From NCBI GenBank assembly GCA_022601155.1, contig JAHZJA010000848.1, positions 1 through 38,859 on the forward strand: a stretch of 38,859 nt of DNA. The letters are read 5' to 3'. How positions within the stretch are numbered: position 1 is the stretch's first letter; every line of letters begins with the position of its first letter. Positions 18,234 to 27,261 of this stretch are shown piece by piece. The position numbers and the translations under genes are program-made. The stretch comes from Deltaproteobacteria bacterium (lineage in GTDB: Bacteria > Myxococcota_A > Polyangia > Nannocystales > Nannocystaceae). The notes beneath the pieces are model-generated. The model was given only the letters and a program-made list of their open reading frames with translations. It did no database searches and had not been told where the DNA came from.

Positions 18234-20048
18234 TCAGGACGCGCGGCGGCGTCGGACTCTCAAGCCCAGCAGGCTCAGCCCCAACAACAGGGCCCCACCG
18301 CGACCGGGGGCTCCGCTGCGGCACCCGCAGCCACCCGCCGAATCGTCATCTTGGCCTGCGCTGCCGCTACCGGTGGCACCGGTGTCACCCGTGCCTCCGC
18401 TGGCGCCGCCACCGGACCCGGTTCCACTGGTCGCTCCAGGCGGGTTCCCGCAGACCTCCGCCGACGGGTAGTCGTACTGACAGTTGTGCTCGAAGAGCCC
18501 GGCGTCGATCACCTGCGTCTGGTCGACCAAGACGATGGGAGCTCCGGCCATTGCGATCTCCTGAACCTCCTCCTCCCAGGGCATCTGTGCGTCGAAGTCG
18601 GGCCACACGCCGCCCGGCACGAAGACTTCTCGTCCGTCGGGAAGGGTCCACACCTCGTCTGGGCCGCAGTCGACCTCGCGGGTGGCGATATCGCTGCGAT
18701 GATCCACCTCGGGCAGGTCGGGGTTTTCGTGGAAGAACGGGTCCTCGGTCATCTCGCCAGGCGAGATGGTCGTGTACATGCGGGTGAGCGTCGGATAGGC
18801 GCTCAGGATGGTCTGTGCGTGGAGGCCGGGCGCGATGATGCGCTCGTCGAGGAGGGTCGAGAACGCGAGGCCGTCCCACACGGTGGGATCGATGAAGCCC
18901 TCGAAGGCGAGGGGATCATCGTAGTACTCGCTGTCGTCTGCACCCTGCGGGACGGGGAGGTACTGCTCCACGATGGAGGGAAGCAGCGGGTGGTTGAAGG
19001 TACACTGCAGCTCGAACGTGAAGTCGCAGGTGAGCAGGCCCTGAGCCTTGAGCAGCTCGATGGCCTGGACGGCAGCGGGGGCGGCTTCGAACGCGGCTGC
19101 GTCCCATGCCGGTTGATGAAGTCCTCCGGTCGAGACCACGTCGCTGGGCCCGGCATACTCGGTGACGAATGCACGACCGTTGGCTTCGTCGGCGTCCACC
19201 GCCAGCGTGATCACCTCCGAGTAATTGGCAGCACGGTTTGGCCAGTCGAGCTTGAGCGGGTTGACCTCGACGTGTTTGTACGACTGCGGGACGACGCGTG
19301 AGTCGGCAAGGAAGAACGTCCGAATGTTCATGTCTTCCACCGCGGCGATCCGGGTCAGTCGCAGCGGCACACAGGCTTCTTCCACGGGGAAGCGCAGCAC
19401 GATCGGGTGGATGTCGGCCGTCTCGGCGTCGTTGGTGAGCCTGAACGCCGCGAACAGGTAGTTCTCTGCGAGGTAGGCGTCGAAGATCGGCAGGGCCTCC
19501 GGATCTTGTTGGTAGCCGTTGTCGTCGAGCCACATCACCAGCTCGTCGGCGGTCCCGCCCTGCAGTACGGTGACCTCGAACGCCCCCACGACGGTCTGGA
19601 GGACGATGTCGGGGCCGGGGCCCGCGGTATCGTCACCGCCGCCGCCACCGCCGGTCGTACCTCCGCCGCCACCGCCGGTTCCACTGTTGCATCCGTTCCC
19701 GTTGAACACGGTCTGGAAGCCATAGCTGGGCACCGTCCCGCCGAGCACCGCGTCGAACATTGGCTGCGATCCCACCTCGAACTCTGGGACCGCCATCAAT
19801 GGCACCACCCAGGCAAACTCGTCAGCCTCGGCGTCGGGGTCGTACTGGATCTGGATGTGGGCCTCGGTCTGGCCCTCGCCCATCACGAACAGAATGTTCT
19901 CGCCGGTCTGATCGACCGGCATCGCGGTGGGTCCCGCATCGCAGAACGTTCCGCCGCAGGCCTCGGCTTCGTTGGGAGCCAGCGCCACCGCCAGGCTCGC
20001 CAACAGGCCGAGCGATGCAAAGCATGTCTTTAGGGTCGTTGTATTCAT
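18234..20048 (-). CDS. DUF2330-type exported protein with MYXO-CTERM tail
   Basis: A 604-residue exported protein. The signal peptide ends near residue 30 (NEAEA) and is followed at once by CGGTFCDAGP, typical of DUF2330 proteins, then the conserved-looking sections EFAWVVPLM and PIVLRFPVEE. A Gly-rich insert (CNSGTGGGGGG... and TTGGGGGG) interrupts the N-terminal domain around residues 115-140. The C-terminus has a Gly/Ser/Thr linker, GGCGCR, a hydrophobic helix (GALLLGLSLLGL) and RVRRRR: a MYXO-CTERM sorting signal, which in myxobacteria leads to processing at the Cys motif and surface anchoring. The start at 20048 begins the signal peptide; an upstream in-frame start would add 16 residues without improving it. 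Biochemical function of DUF2330 is unknown to me. Confidence 0.9.
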   Translation of the reverse strand: MNTTTLKTCFASLGLLASLAVALAPNEAEACGGTFCDAGPTAMPVDQTGENILFVMGEGQTEAHIQIQYDPDAEADEFAWVVPLMAVPEFEVGSQPMFDAVLGGTVPSYGFQTVFNGNGCNSGTGGGGGGTTGGGGGGDDTAGPGPDIVLQTVVGAFEVTVLQGGTADELVMWLDDNGYQQDPEALPIFDAYLAENYLFAAFRLTNDAETADIHPIVLRFPVEEACVPLRLTRIAAVEDMNIRTFFLADSRVVPQSYKHVEVNPLKLDWPNRAANYSEVITLAVDADEANGRAFVTEYAGPSDVVSTGGLHQPAWDAAAFEAAPAAVQAIELLKAQGLLTCDFTFELQCTFNHPLLPSIVEQYLPVPQGADDSEYYDDPLAFEGFIDPTVWDGLAFSTLLDERIIAPGLHAQTILSAYPTLTRMYTTISPGEMTEDPFFHENPDLPEVDHRSDIATREVDCGPDEVWTLPDGREVFVPGGVWPDFDAQMPWEEEVQEIAMAGAPIVLVDQTQVIDAGLFEHNCQYDYPSAEVCGNPPGATSGTGSGGGASGGTGDTGATGSGSAGQDDDSAGGCGCRSGAPGRGGALLLGLSLLGLRVRRRRAS

Positions 20049-20270
20049 GACAAGTCGTATCGATCTCGGGGAACGAGCGCCCCGGTGGATCGACATGTGT
20101 CGACCTGCCTCCGATCAATTGCCGCGAACGAAGAAAAACCGAAAAAGGGGCGCGTGGGGTCGAGGACGAGGCGTTGCCCGGGCTGTGGGAGGCCCTGCGC
20201 CCGTTGCGTGGCCGCGCCGAGGGCGGGCCGCATGCTCGTCCTCCCGCCGATGAGCCCTGACTCGCCTGTG

Positions 20271-21113
20271 CTAGGAGCCGTACTTGGCCGTGCCGACCGT
20301 GAGCCGATTGTGCCCGCACACGGAGTAGTAGTACCGGTCCCGAAACCACAGCATGCGCCGCAAGGTATCGGTGATGCCGGCATCGGGATGCAGAACGAGG
20401 GTCTCGACGGCCTGGTCGCCCGACTTCGTCTCGACGTCGAAGGACATGCCCGAGGCCCGGACGTTTGCGTGGTGGTTGGCGGGCAGCTCGACTCGCGTGC
20501 CATTGAGCTCCACGACGACATCGGATGTGCTCGAATTGTCGATCGTGACGAGCGAGCCTCCCGGGTAGCCCGAGAGGATCGCCACCACGATCATGAGCAG
20601 TGTGGCCCTGACGTACGGTCGCAGACTGACTTTTTCGTACTGACCCGAGCGCACGCCAACGGCGATCGCCAGCACGACGACGAGCATGAGGCAGACGAGC
20701 CCGATCAGCGTCATCTGGAGACCGGCGAAGAAACTGCCCATGTCGAAGCCCTGCTCGATTTCCTCGTTGGTGTTCGAGCGCCCGACATAGGTGAGACTCG
20801 CGCCTCCACCGCCCCGAGTGGTGACCGACGTGGGCAATGCCTCACCCGCGACGAGCTGGGTCCGATACCAATGGAAGCGCTGCTGTGGGTCCGACGCGGC
20901 GCCCGATACCGACTCGAGTTGGTCACAGTGCTGCTCGTCGATGTCTTCGACGTCGCGCGCCCCGAGCTCCCCCATGCAGCCGAGGGCCGGGAACAGGAGA
21001 AGTCCGAGCAGCAAGAGCATCAGGCCCGCAAGGCTCGTCGCGCGTGGTCGCTGCAGGCGGTGACTCGGGGAGGGGTTGTGCGGGTTGTACGGTCGAAGGA
21101 ATGACGAAGGCAT
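20271..21113 (-). CDS. Membrane protein with signal-like N-terminus and two further TM helices
   Basis: 280 residues, family not recognised. An N-terminal hydrophobic run (MLLLLGLLLFPALGC) with a possible lipobox Cys46 is followed by a ~75-residue soluble segment with a Gly-rich patch (TRGGGGASL), a long TM helix at ~127-155, a short basic loop, another TM helix at ~168-188, then a ~90-residue beta-like C-terminal domain (VVVELNGTRVELPANHHANV...). The C-terminal part reads like a small immunoglobulin-like or carboxypeptidase-regulatory-like fold, but that is only an impression. It sits 136 bp downstream of the ECF sigma gene on the same strand, so it could be in its regulon or operon. Confidence 0.75.
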   Translation of the reverse strand: MPSSFLRPYNPHNPSPSHRLQRPRATSLAGLMLLLLGLLLFPALGCMGELGARDVEDIDEQHCDQLESVSGAASDPQQRFHWYRTQLVAGEALPTSVTTRGGGGASLTYVGRSNTNEEIEQGFDMGSFFAGLQMTLIGLVCLMLVVVLAIAVGVRSGQYEKVSLRPYVRATLLMIVVAILSGYPGGSLVTIDNSSTSDVVVELNGTRVELPANHHANVRASGMSFDVETKSGDQAVETLVLHPDAGITDTLRRMLWFRDRYYYSVCGHNRLTVGTAKYGS

Positions 21114-21249
21114 GCTCGATGGACCCCTTGTTCATGGAGCGTGACGAGCGTCAGGCTCATCGTTTGCGGCCCGGGGCGCCGATCCCCACGAAAACACGCC
21201 ACATGACACCAAGGGGCCGATGGTGGCGTCTCGTCGCCGTCGGTGAAGC

Positions 21250-22086
21250 TCAGACCGAGGGCGTGCGGTCCCAAAGCTCGCTCATGTATCGCAGCAACAA
21301 GTCGTGTACCCGGCTGTCGCCCACATCGAGTGGCACCTGCCGTACGACGGCGAGCCTTCGGGTGAGTTTTTCATCCGGGTCGAGGCTCTCGTCGGCGATG
21401 GGCTCGACCTTCCGTCCTCGCTTGTCTGGCGGGCAGTAGTCGCGCAGTTTGTTGCACTGGTAGCAGACCCCCTGCTTGCCCACGAGCGCGCACAGTCCCT
21501 CGAAGCCCTCACGCATCGTCACCCGCGCCGCGGTGAGCCGGTGCCGAAACGTGGACTCCGACATGTCGAGCACCTTGGCTGCGTCGCGGCTCTCGAACAG
21601 CAGGAGCTCTTTGAGCAACAGCGCTGCACTCTGCTCGGGGGGCAGGGTTCGGCCCACGCAGCTGAGACAGTAGGCGACGTGCTGGCGGTACTCGTAGACG
21701 AACTCGGGCTGCTCGATGGTCGCGTCGACGGTGCCCTTCATCTCGGGGTCGCCGAGGGTGCGCTGCTCGCCGCGGCTCTGGGCGTCGAGTGGCCAGCGCT
21801 TGCGCTTGCGCAGCAGATCGAGCCCCTTGCGGGTGCCGATGGAGAACAACCAGGTGCGAAAGCTGGCCTCACCCCGGAACCCCGCGATCTTCTGGAAGGC
21901 AGTCAGCAGGGTATCTTGGGCCACATCGGCCGCGTCGTCCGGCTGACACACGAGTCGATAGATGAACGTGCGCAGCGAAGGCACGTGCGGAGCCACCAGG
22001 CTGTCGAAGGCCCGGCGATCGCCCGCACGCGCGGCAGCGATGAGCTGTTGCTCGTCGGGTGGAGACGATTGCCCTGCCGTCGGCAC
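21250..22086 (-). CDS. ECF-type sigma-70 factor with Cys-containing C-terminal extension
   Basis: A 278-residue RNA polymerase sigma factor. Region 2 spans ~25-97 (DAADVAQDTLLTAFQKI, FRGEASFRTWLFSIGTRK), region 4 spans ~145-195 (LPPEQSAALLLKELLLFE, then helix-turn-helix ESRDAAKVLDMSESTFRHRL). Beyond a normal ECF length it has about 80 extra residues containing C199, C208, C211 and C218 (CYQCNKLRDYC), spaced like a zinc site, then a charged tail. No anti-sigma factor gene is adjacent. The gene immediately upstream encodes a SnoaL-like protein with only 21 bp between them, so the two are probably one transcript. In some ECF groups (ECF41) a SnoaL domain is fused to the sigma C-terminus and controls it; here the domain is separate. 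Control by this partner is my inference. Confidence 0.93.
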   Translation of the reverse strand: MPTAGQSSPPDEQQLIAAARAGDRRAFDSLVAPHVPSLRTFIYRLVCQPDDAADVAQDTLLTAFQKIAGFRGEASFRTWLFSIGTRKGLDLLRKRKRWPLDAQSRGEQRTLGDPEMKGTVDATIEQPEFVYEYRQHVAYCLSCVGRTLPPEQSAALLLKELLLFESRDAAKVLDMSESTFRHRLTAARVTMREGFEGLCALVGKQGVCYQCNKLRDYCPPDKRGRKVEPIADESLDPDEKLTRRLAVVRQVPLDVGDSRVHDLLLRYMSELWDRTPSV

Positions 22087-22107
22087 GGCTGGGACGATAG
22101 CAGCCCG

Positions 22108-22500
22108 CTACATCGGCGGCAGCTTGCTCGCGTCGAACACGTTGTCGACTCGCGTGATGCGTCCTCCCCGGATGGTCAGGTGATCACACAGGATCTGGAA
22201 TTCGGGTGCAGGTCGGAGCTTGAACCAGTACAGGGCCAGTACCCGACAGATGTCGCCCGCCTCGACTTGCGTGATGGCCTCGATGCGGATCGACTCGATT
22301 GCCTGCTCGAGGAACTGGCCGACCGCGGCCGCCACGGTGTCTCGGCCCTCGGCCTTGAGGAGCAGCCCATTGAAGACGATGTCGTCGTGGAAGAACTCGG
22401 CCGCGTTGCCGAGGTCCTTGCGGTCTTGGGCCTCGAGGTAGAGCCGTACTGCCGTGCCGGTCGGTCCGTCGGGGAGTTGAATGCCGTCGAGAAGTGCCAT
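22108..22500 (-). CDS. SnoaL-like (NTF2-fold) protein paired with ECF sigma factor
   Basis: 130 residues with the layout of a SnoaL/ketosteroid isomerase-like NTF2 fold: N-terminal helix (VRLYLEAQDRKDLGNAAEFF), FHDDIVFNG, a helix (AAVGQFLEQ), and a curved sheet ending LCDHLTIRGGRITRVDNVFD. The ATG at 22500 gives a family-length protein; GAAGGGAA lies about 15 bases upstream. Members of this fold bind small hydrophobic ligands or are enzymes. Because it immediately precedes the sigma factor, it may act as a ligand-responsive modulator in trans, or it may be an unrelated enzyme under sigma control. Confidence 0.85.
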   Translation of the reverse strand: MALLDGIQLPDGPTGTAVRLYLEAQDRKDLGNAAEFFHDDIVFNGLLLKAEGRDTVAAAVGQFLEQAIESIRIEAITQVEAGDICRVLALYWFKLRPAPEFQILCDHLTIRGGRITRVDNVFDASKLPPM

Positions 22501-22958
22501 GGTCGTTCGTGGTTCCCTTCGCCCCTTCGTGGGGTTCATGGGTTGGACGTCACGAGCGGCGTGGCGGCGCCAAGCGCTTGGAATCAATGGCGATCGGGAG
22601 CCTGTCGCGTCGTGTCGAGAGCCGTGACACCGGCATGATGCGAGGCGGGCCGAGACCCGGAGCCTTCATTGGGTTGGAAAGGTTGCTCCACAATGGGAAG
22701 TACCAGCCGCAGTACGCACCCGGTGAAGCCGAGGTGGGCCCGCGGAGGCACGGCAGCGACGGGGCGACCAGCTGGGGCGCGAGGCGGCCCTCAGACGCGA
22801 AGTCGAGGCCGACTCTCAGACCGGGGGGAGGGTGTCGGCTCTCAGAGCACCGAGATGGAAACAGCGTGCTCCCGCGCCTGGTCGTCGAGGCCTTCGTCGA
22901 CCCGTGGTTCGGTGGAGGCCTCGCCAAGACTCCGGTGGGCGGGCGGTGATCCTCGGCG
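22501..22958. other. Intergenic region, no gene seen
   Basis: About 460 bp between the SnoaL-like gene and the flavoprotein stop. The open frames crossing it are rich in Pro, Arg and Ser and match nothing I know. It should contain the promoter for the SnoaL-sigma pair, but I cannot point to a clear -35/-10 or autoregulatory ECF motif. Confidence 0.45.
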
Positions 22959-24602
22959 TCAGCGCAGCGCCTTCATCAGCAGGTTGTCGCCCGTGATCGC
23001 CGAGGCGGTGAGGAACCCCGACAGCAGCGCTCCACCCACGCCGCACGTGCAGATGTCCTGCCCGGTCAGCCACAGGTTCTTCAGTGGGGTCTTGGGCCGC
23101 AAGAACTTCTGCTCGAACCGCACGGGGTCGTGGTTGAGCCCGTAGATCTCACCAGTTTGGTACGCGGTGAAGTGCTTGGTCGACAGGGGAGTCGACAGCT
23201 CGCGGTAGGCGATGGCGTCTCGGGTCTGGGGCTCGAAGCGGTACAGCTGCTCGAGCAATCGCTCGGTCAGCTGCTCCTTCTTGTCCTTGTACTCGCCGCC
23301 ACGCTTCATCCACGGCTCGCTGTCCCACTTGGCGAACCGCTCCCAGGGCGCGAGCGTGACGATCTCGATGGTCGACTTGCCGGGGTGACGCCGGTCGAAA
23401 TCCGGGTCCTTGGCGGAGGGAAACGAGATGTACGCCACGGGGAGCGGGGCGTCCTCGTCCTCCATGAAGCGCGCGACGACACTGTCGTGGTCGTAGTCGT
23501 CGGGGTAGATCCAGTAGTTGGCGCGCGGCAGGTTCAGCTCCTGCGCGGTGCCGTTGAGGCCGAGGTAGAGGCTCACGTGCGAGGCCGACGGGGTGAGCTT
23601 GTCGAGGGCGTCGCCGAGCTTGAGCCGGGGGCGGTCGGCTTCGGGGACCAGGCGCTTGAAGGTGTTGTGGACGCCCGCGTTGCTGACGACCATCGGCGCC
23701 GAGATCTCGCGGCCGTCTTCCATGCGGACCCCGGTGACCTTGCCCTGCTCGACGAGGAGACCACTGACCGCCGCGTTGGTGAAGGCAGCACCGCCGGCCG
23801 CCTCGATACGCCCGATGATCGTCTCCGCGATCCGAGCCGAGCCGCCCACGGGGTAGCAGCCGCCCGCGAAGTAGTGCTTGACCAGCGAAGCGTGCATCCC
23901 AAAGCTGCTCTGCTTGGGCGGCAGGCCGTAGTCGCCGTACTGCCCGGTGAGCACGCCGATGAGCTTGGGGTCGTCGGTGAACGAGCGCAGCACATCCCAC
24001 GTGGTCTTGCGGGTGTAGCTGAGGTATTTGTTCCGCATCAGGCCGCCGGCTGCCCATGCGCCCACGCTGCCCAACGCCTTCTCGGTGAAGTAGCTTCGCG
24101 AGGCCTTGACCGCGTCGAACACGGCGTCGACGTACTGGTCGATCGCTCGTTTGTGGGCGGGGGTGGGGAACGCCTCGCGAAGCCCATCCTTGAACGCCTG
24201 GACGCCGGCGCGGAGCGGATACTCCTGGTCACCAAAGATGATCCGGTCGTAGACCTCACCCATCTGGGCCCACTGCAGCTCGCCGTCGGTGACGTGATCG
24301 AACAGCTGGCGGAGCACGCTGTGGGGTCGGTGAACCTCGCCCACGTAGTGGACGCCCACGTCCCACTCCCACTCCTTGCGCCGAAACACGTGGGTGAACC
24401 CGCCCAGCACGTAGTGGCGCTCGAGCACAGCGACCTTGTGACCCCGCTGCGCCAGCAGCAACGCGGTGGTCATCCCGCCGAGGCCAGAACCGATCACGAT
24501 CGCGTCGTAGCGATCCTCCGCGGGGGTTTGCTTGTAGGACCGACCAACCCTGGGCACCAGCGGGTTATACGCCACTCGTGACCTGCCCGGCCGGTGTGCC
24601 AT
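22959..24602 (-). CDS. FAD-dependent oxidoreductase, CrtISO/RetSat-like
   Basis: 547 residues of the phytoene desaturase superfamily. An N-terminal Rossmann FAD motif AIVIGSGLGGMTTALLLAQ (Gly38, 40, 42, 43) continues into VLERHYVLGGFTH, the pattern seen in carotenoid isomerases and all-trans-retinol 13,14-reductase-like proteins. VGVHYVGEV and a C-terminal FAD-contact segment NLWLTGQDICTCGVGGALLSGF complete it. Likely chemistry is desaturation, saturation or isomerisation of a polyene or other lipid; the exact substrate cannot be told. No other carotenoid gene is in view. The ATG at 24602 has no strong Shine-Dalgarno; a GTG at codon 10 is an alternative start. It is divergent from the SLC12-like gene, with 76 bp between. 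Confidence 0.9.
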   Translation of the reverse strand: MAHRPGRSRVAYNPLVPRVGRSYKQTPAEDRYDAIVIGSGLGGMTTALLLAQRGHKVAVLERHYVLGGFTHVFRRKEWEWDVGVHYVGEVHRPHSVLRQLFDHVTDGELQWAQMGEVYDRIIFGDQEYPLRAGVQAFKDGLREAFPTPAHKRAIDQYVDAVFDAVKASRSYFTEKALGSVGAWAAGGLMRNKYLSYTRKTTWDVLRSFTDDPKLIGVLTGQYGDYGLPPKQSSFGMHASLVKHYFAGGCYPVGGSARIAETIIGRIEAAGGAAFTNAAVSGLLVEQGKVTGVRMEDGREISAPMVVSNAGVHNTFKRLVPEADRPRLKLGDALDKLTPSASHVSLYLGLNGTAQELNLPRANYWIYPDDYDHDSVVARFMEDEDAPLPVAYISFPSAKDPDFDRRHPGKSTIEIVTLAPWERFAKWDSEPWMKRGGEYKDKKEQLTERLLEQLYRFEPQTRDAIAYRELSTPLSTKHFTAYQTGEIYGLNHDPVRFEQKFLRPKTPLKNLWLTGQDICTCGVGGALLSGFLTASAITGDNLLMKALR

Positions 24603-24632
24603 TGCCGCGGCGCGGACTCCTCCGTCCCCGTG

Positions 24633-24660
24633 TTGCGTTGGATCCGACGGCGGTTATCAT
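24633..24660 (+). promoter_or_regulatory. Candidate sigma-70-type promoter for SLC12-like gene
   Basis: TTGCGT, a 16-base spacer, then TATCAT, ending 18 bases before the ATG at 24679. Reasonable match to -35/-10 hexamers in an otherwise GC-rich divergent region; not tested. Confidence 0.35.
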
Positions 24661-24678
24661 GGCGCCCGCCGGCCGCAC

Positions 24679-27261
24679 ATGAGTGCTCAGGATCCGCAGT
24701 CGCCCGGGAACCCGCCCGGAGCCGTCCCTGCCGCGCCCGCGCCAGGTGGCACGCCATCTCCGGGCGCGCCGTACCCCGGCGCCGCGCCGGGCGGTCACCC
24801 GCCGCCCCCGATGCAGGGGCATGGTGCGCCCGTCGGTCACCCCGCCCCACACCCGGGCGCGTACCCGCCGGGCGCGATGCCTCCGGGTGGTGTGGCTGGT
24901 GCCCCGACGGGGGCCGCACCCGTGCCGGGCCAGGGATATCCAGGCGGCCCGCCGATGGTGGGTGGACCTCCGATGCCTCCGGGGGGCTCGCCCGCCGATC
25001 CTCCCATGTCGGATACCGCGGTGCCCGCGACGCCCGAAGCCACGCAGGGTCGGTTCGGCACCTTCGGCGGCGTGTTCACGCCGGTCGTGCTCACGATCCT
25101 CGGCGTCATCATGTTCATGCGCGCCGGCTATGTCGTCGGCTACGCAGGGCTCTGGGGAGCGCTGGCGATCTTGGCGCTGTCCAAGGCGATCACCAGTCTC
25201 ACCACGCTGAGCCTGTCGGCGATCGCGACCAACCTCGACGTTCGCGTGGGCGGGGTCTACTTCATGATCTCGCGGGTGCTCGGCCCCGATTTCGGGGGCA
25301 GCATCGGGATCACCCTGTTCATCGCCCAGGCGGTGAGCGTCGCCTTCTATACGATCGGGTTTACCGAGGCGATCTTCGGGATCATCGCCAACTTCTCGCC
25401 CGATGCCGCGGCGGGCCTCACCGACGCCATGGTCCCGCAGATCATCTCGGCGATCGTGGTCACGGGCCTGTTCGTGCTGACCTTCAAGGGGGCCGATGTC
25501 GCTCTCAAGGCGCAGTACGTGGTGCTGGCGGTGCTGCTGCTGTCGGTCGCGGCATTCCTCATCGGCGGGGCGATGGAGTTCGACGCCGATACGTTCGAGG
25601 CCAACCGCAGCGCCGCGTTCACCTCGGACGTCGGCTTTTGGACCGCCTTTGCGATCTTCTTCCCTGCGGCCACGGGCATCTCGGCCGGGGCGAACATGTC
25701 CGGCGACCTCAAGGATCCGGCGCGGGCGATCCCTTCGGGCACGATCCTCGCGATCATCTTCACCGCCGTGATCTACACGGTGCTGATGATCCTCACCGCC
25801 GGTTCATCGCCCCGGGCCGACCTCCAGGGCAACGCCTTCCAGGCGCTGCAACAGATGAGCCTGTGGGGACCGCTCATCGTCGCGGGTGTGTTTGCGGCGA
25901 CGCTCAGCTCGGCTTTGGGCTCGTTCCTCGGAGCGCCACGGATCCTCCAGGCGATGGGCCAAGACCGGCTGATGAAGCCGCTCGAGTTCTTTGGCAAGGG
26001 CTCGGGTCCCGCCAACGAGCCCCGCCGTGCCACCGTCCTCACCTTCATCATTGCCCTCGCGGTGATCTTGGCGGGCGACCTCAACGCGGTGGCCGAGGTC
26101 ATCTCGATGTTCTTCCTGATCGCCTACGGGATGATCAATACCTCCGCGTTCGTGGAGAGCCGTAGCGCCAACCCGAGCTTCCGCCCGCGTTTCCGCGCGT
26201 TCCACTGGACCCTGGCCCTGGGTGGGGCCATCGGCTGCCTCGTGGCGATGGTGAAGATCAACGAGACCTACGCCCTGGTCGCGCTGGGAATCACGAGCCT
26301 GCTGTACTTCTACCTGCGCAACCGCGACATCCAGACCAGCTGGGGCGACGCCAAGCAGGGCTACATCTTCCAGCGCACCCGCGATGCGCTCATCTATCTG
26401 GGGCAGACCAAGACCCACCCCAAGAACTGGCGCCCCATCCTCGCCGCGGTCGGTCCCGAGCCGATCAACGAGCCGCGGCTGGTGCAGATGGGTGCATGGC
26501 TCGAGTGTCGCCGTGGCCTGTACACGGTGGCGCACATCTACGAGACGCCGGAGCCCAGCCTCGGTGACCGCCTCCGGGCCCGAGACCACCGTCGCGACGA
26601 GCTGCGTAGCCACCTCAATGCGCTCGACATCGTCGGGTTTCCCGAGGTGGTGGCGGTGGAGGAGTACCGCGAGGGCCTGACCACCTTCATGCAGAGCTAC
26701 GCGATCGAGGGGGTCCGGCCCAACACCGTGCTCGCCTCGATTCCACCCCTGGCCGACACCAAGGGCCGCGAGCGATTGCTGGAGACCGAGGAAATCCTGC
26801 GGGCCTTCAACTGCAACCTCGTGCTGCTCAAGGGGGGCGACATGGCCCTCGACAAGCCGCAGCGCGTGATCGATCTGTGGTGGCGGGGCGATCGCAACGG
26901 CAGCCTCATGGCGCTGCTGGCCTACCTGATGACTCTCGATCGTACGTGGCGAACGGCTCGGCTCCGCATCTTCCGGGCCGTCACCGACCCCAGCGCAGAA
27001 GCCTCGGCGCGCAAGCACTTGGGCGAGCTGCTGATCAACGCGCGGATCGACGCCGAGATCCACGTGTTCGTGGCGACGAGCCATCCCCACGACTTCATTC
27101 CCGAGCACTCCGGCACGGCCGCGGACATCGTGATGCTCGGGCTGTCGACCGTGGACATGGAGCAGTTCGGAGACTACTTGGCGGCGATGGAGCCGATGCT
27201 CCAGCGGCTGCCAACGACGTTGCTGGTGCGCAGCAACGGCGAAGCCGACCTGTTCGCCTGA
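24679..27261 (+). CDS. SLC12-family cation-chloride cotransporter homologue
   Basis: 860 residues: a ~125-residue Pro/Gly/Ala-rich N-terminal tail (probably disordered and cytoplasmic), a 12-helix APC-fold core at ~130-565 and a ~290-residue C-terminal cytoplasmic domain, the same plan as animal NKCC/KCC proteins. Family segments are unmistakable: SLSAIATNLDVRVGGVYF, ISRVLGPDFGGSIG, FFPAATGISAGANMSGDLKD, FAATLSSALGSFLGAPRILQ and the loop NPSFRPRFRAFHW. Tyr224 (AFYTIGF) matches the potassium-site Tyr of K-transporting members. Ser410-Ser411 match the TM8 serines of sodium-coupled NKCC/NCC that KCCs lack. From this I predict Na-K-Cl type symport, used for ion or volume homeostasis. The C-terminal domain (e.g. 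LVQMGAWLECRRGLYTV) also follows the SLC12 pattern. The -35/-10-like pair ends 18 bp upstream. Confidence 0.93.
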   Translation: MSAQDPQSPGNPPGAVPAAPAPGGTPSPGAPYPGAAPGGHPPPPMQGHGAPVGHPAPHPGAYPPGAMPPGGVAGAPTGAAPVPGQGYPGGPPMVGGPPMPPGGSPADPPMSDTAVPATPEATQGRFGTFGGVFTPVVLTILGVIMFMRAGYVVGYAGLWGALAILALSKAITSLTTLSLSAIATNLDVRVGGVYFMISRVLGPDFGGSIGITLFIAQAVSVAFYTIGFTEAIFGIIANFSPDAAAGLTDAMVPQIISAIVVTGLFVLTFKGADVALKAQYVVLAVLLLSVAAFLIGGAMEFDADTFEANRSAAFTSDVGFWTAFAIFFPAATGISAGANMSGDLKDPARAIPSGTILAIIFTAVIYTVLMILTAGSSPRADLQGNAFQALQQMSLWGPLIVAGVFAATLSSALGSFLGAPRILQAMGQDRLMKPLEFFGKGSGPANEPRRATVLTFIIALAVILAGDLNAVAEVISMFFLIAYGMINTSAFVESRSANPSFRPRFRAFHWTLALGGAIGCLVAMVKINETYALVALGITSLLYFYLRNRDIQTSWGDAKQGYIFQRTRDALIYLGQTKTHPKNWRPILAAVGPEPINEPRLVQMGAWLECRRGLYTVAHIYETPEPSLGDRLRARDHRRDELRSHLNALDIVGFPEVVAVEEYREGLTTFMQSYAIEGVRPNTVLASIPPLADTKGRERLLETEEILRAFNCNLVLLKGGDMALDKPQRVIDLWWRGDRNGSLMALLAYLMTLDRTWRTARLRIFRAVTDPSAEASARKHLGELLINARIDAEIHVFVATSHPHDFIPEHSGTAADIVMLGLSTVDMEQFGDYLAAMEPMLQRLPTTLLVRSNGEADLFA

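Noticed and set aside
22670-22695. Sigma-54-like promoter TTGGAAAGGTTGCT
   Set aside because: Spacing between the GG and GC elements is one base off, and no plus-strand gene follows.
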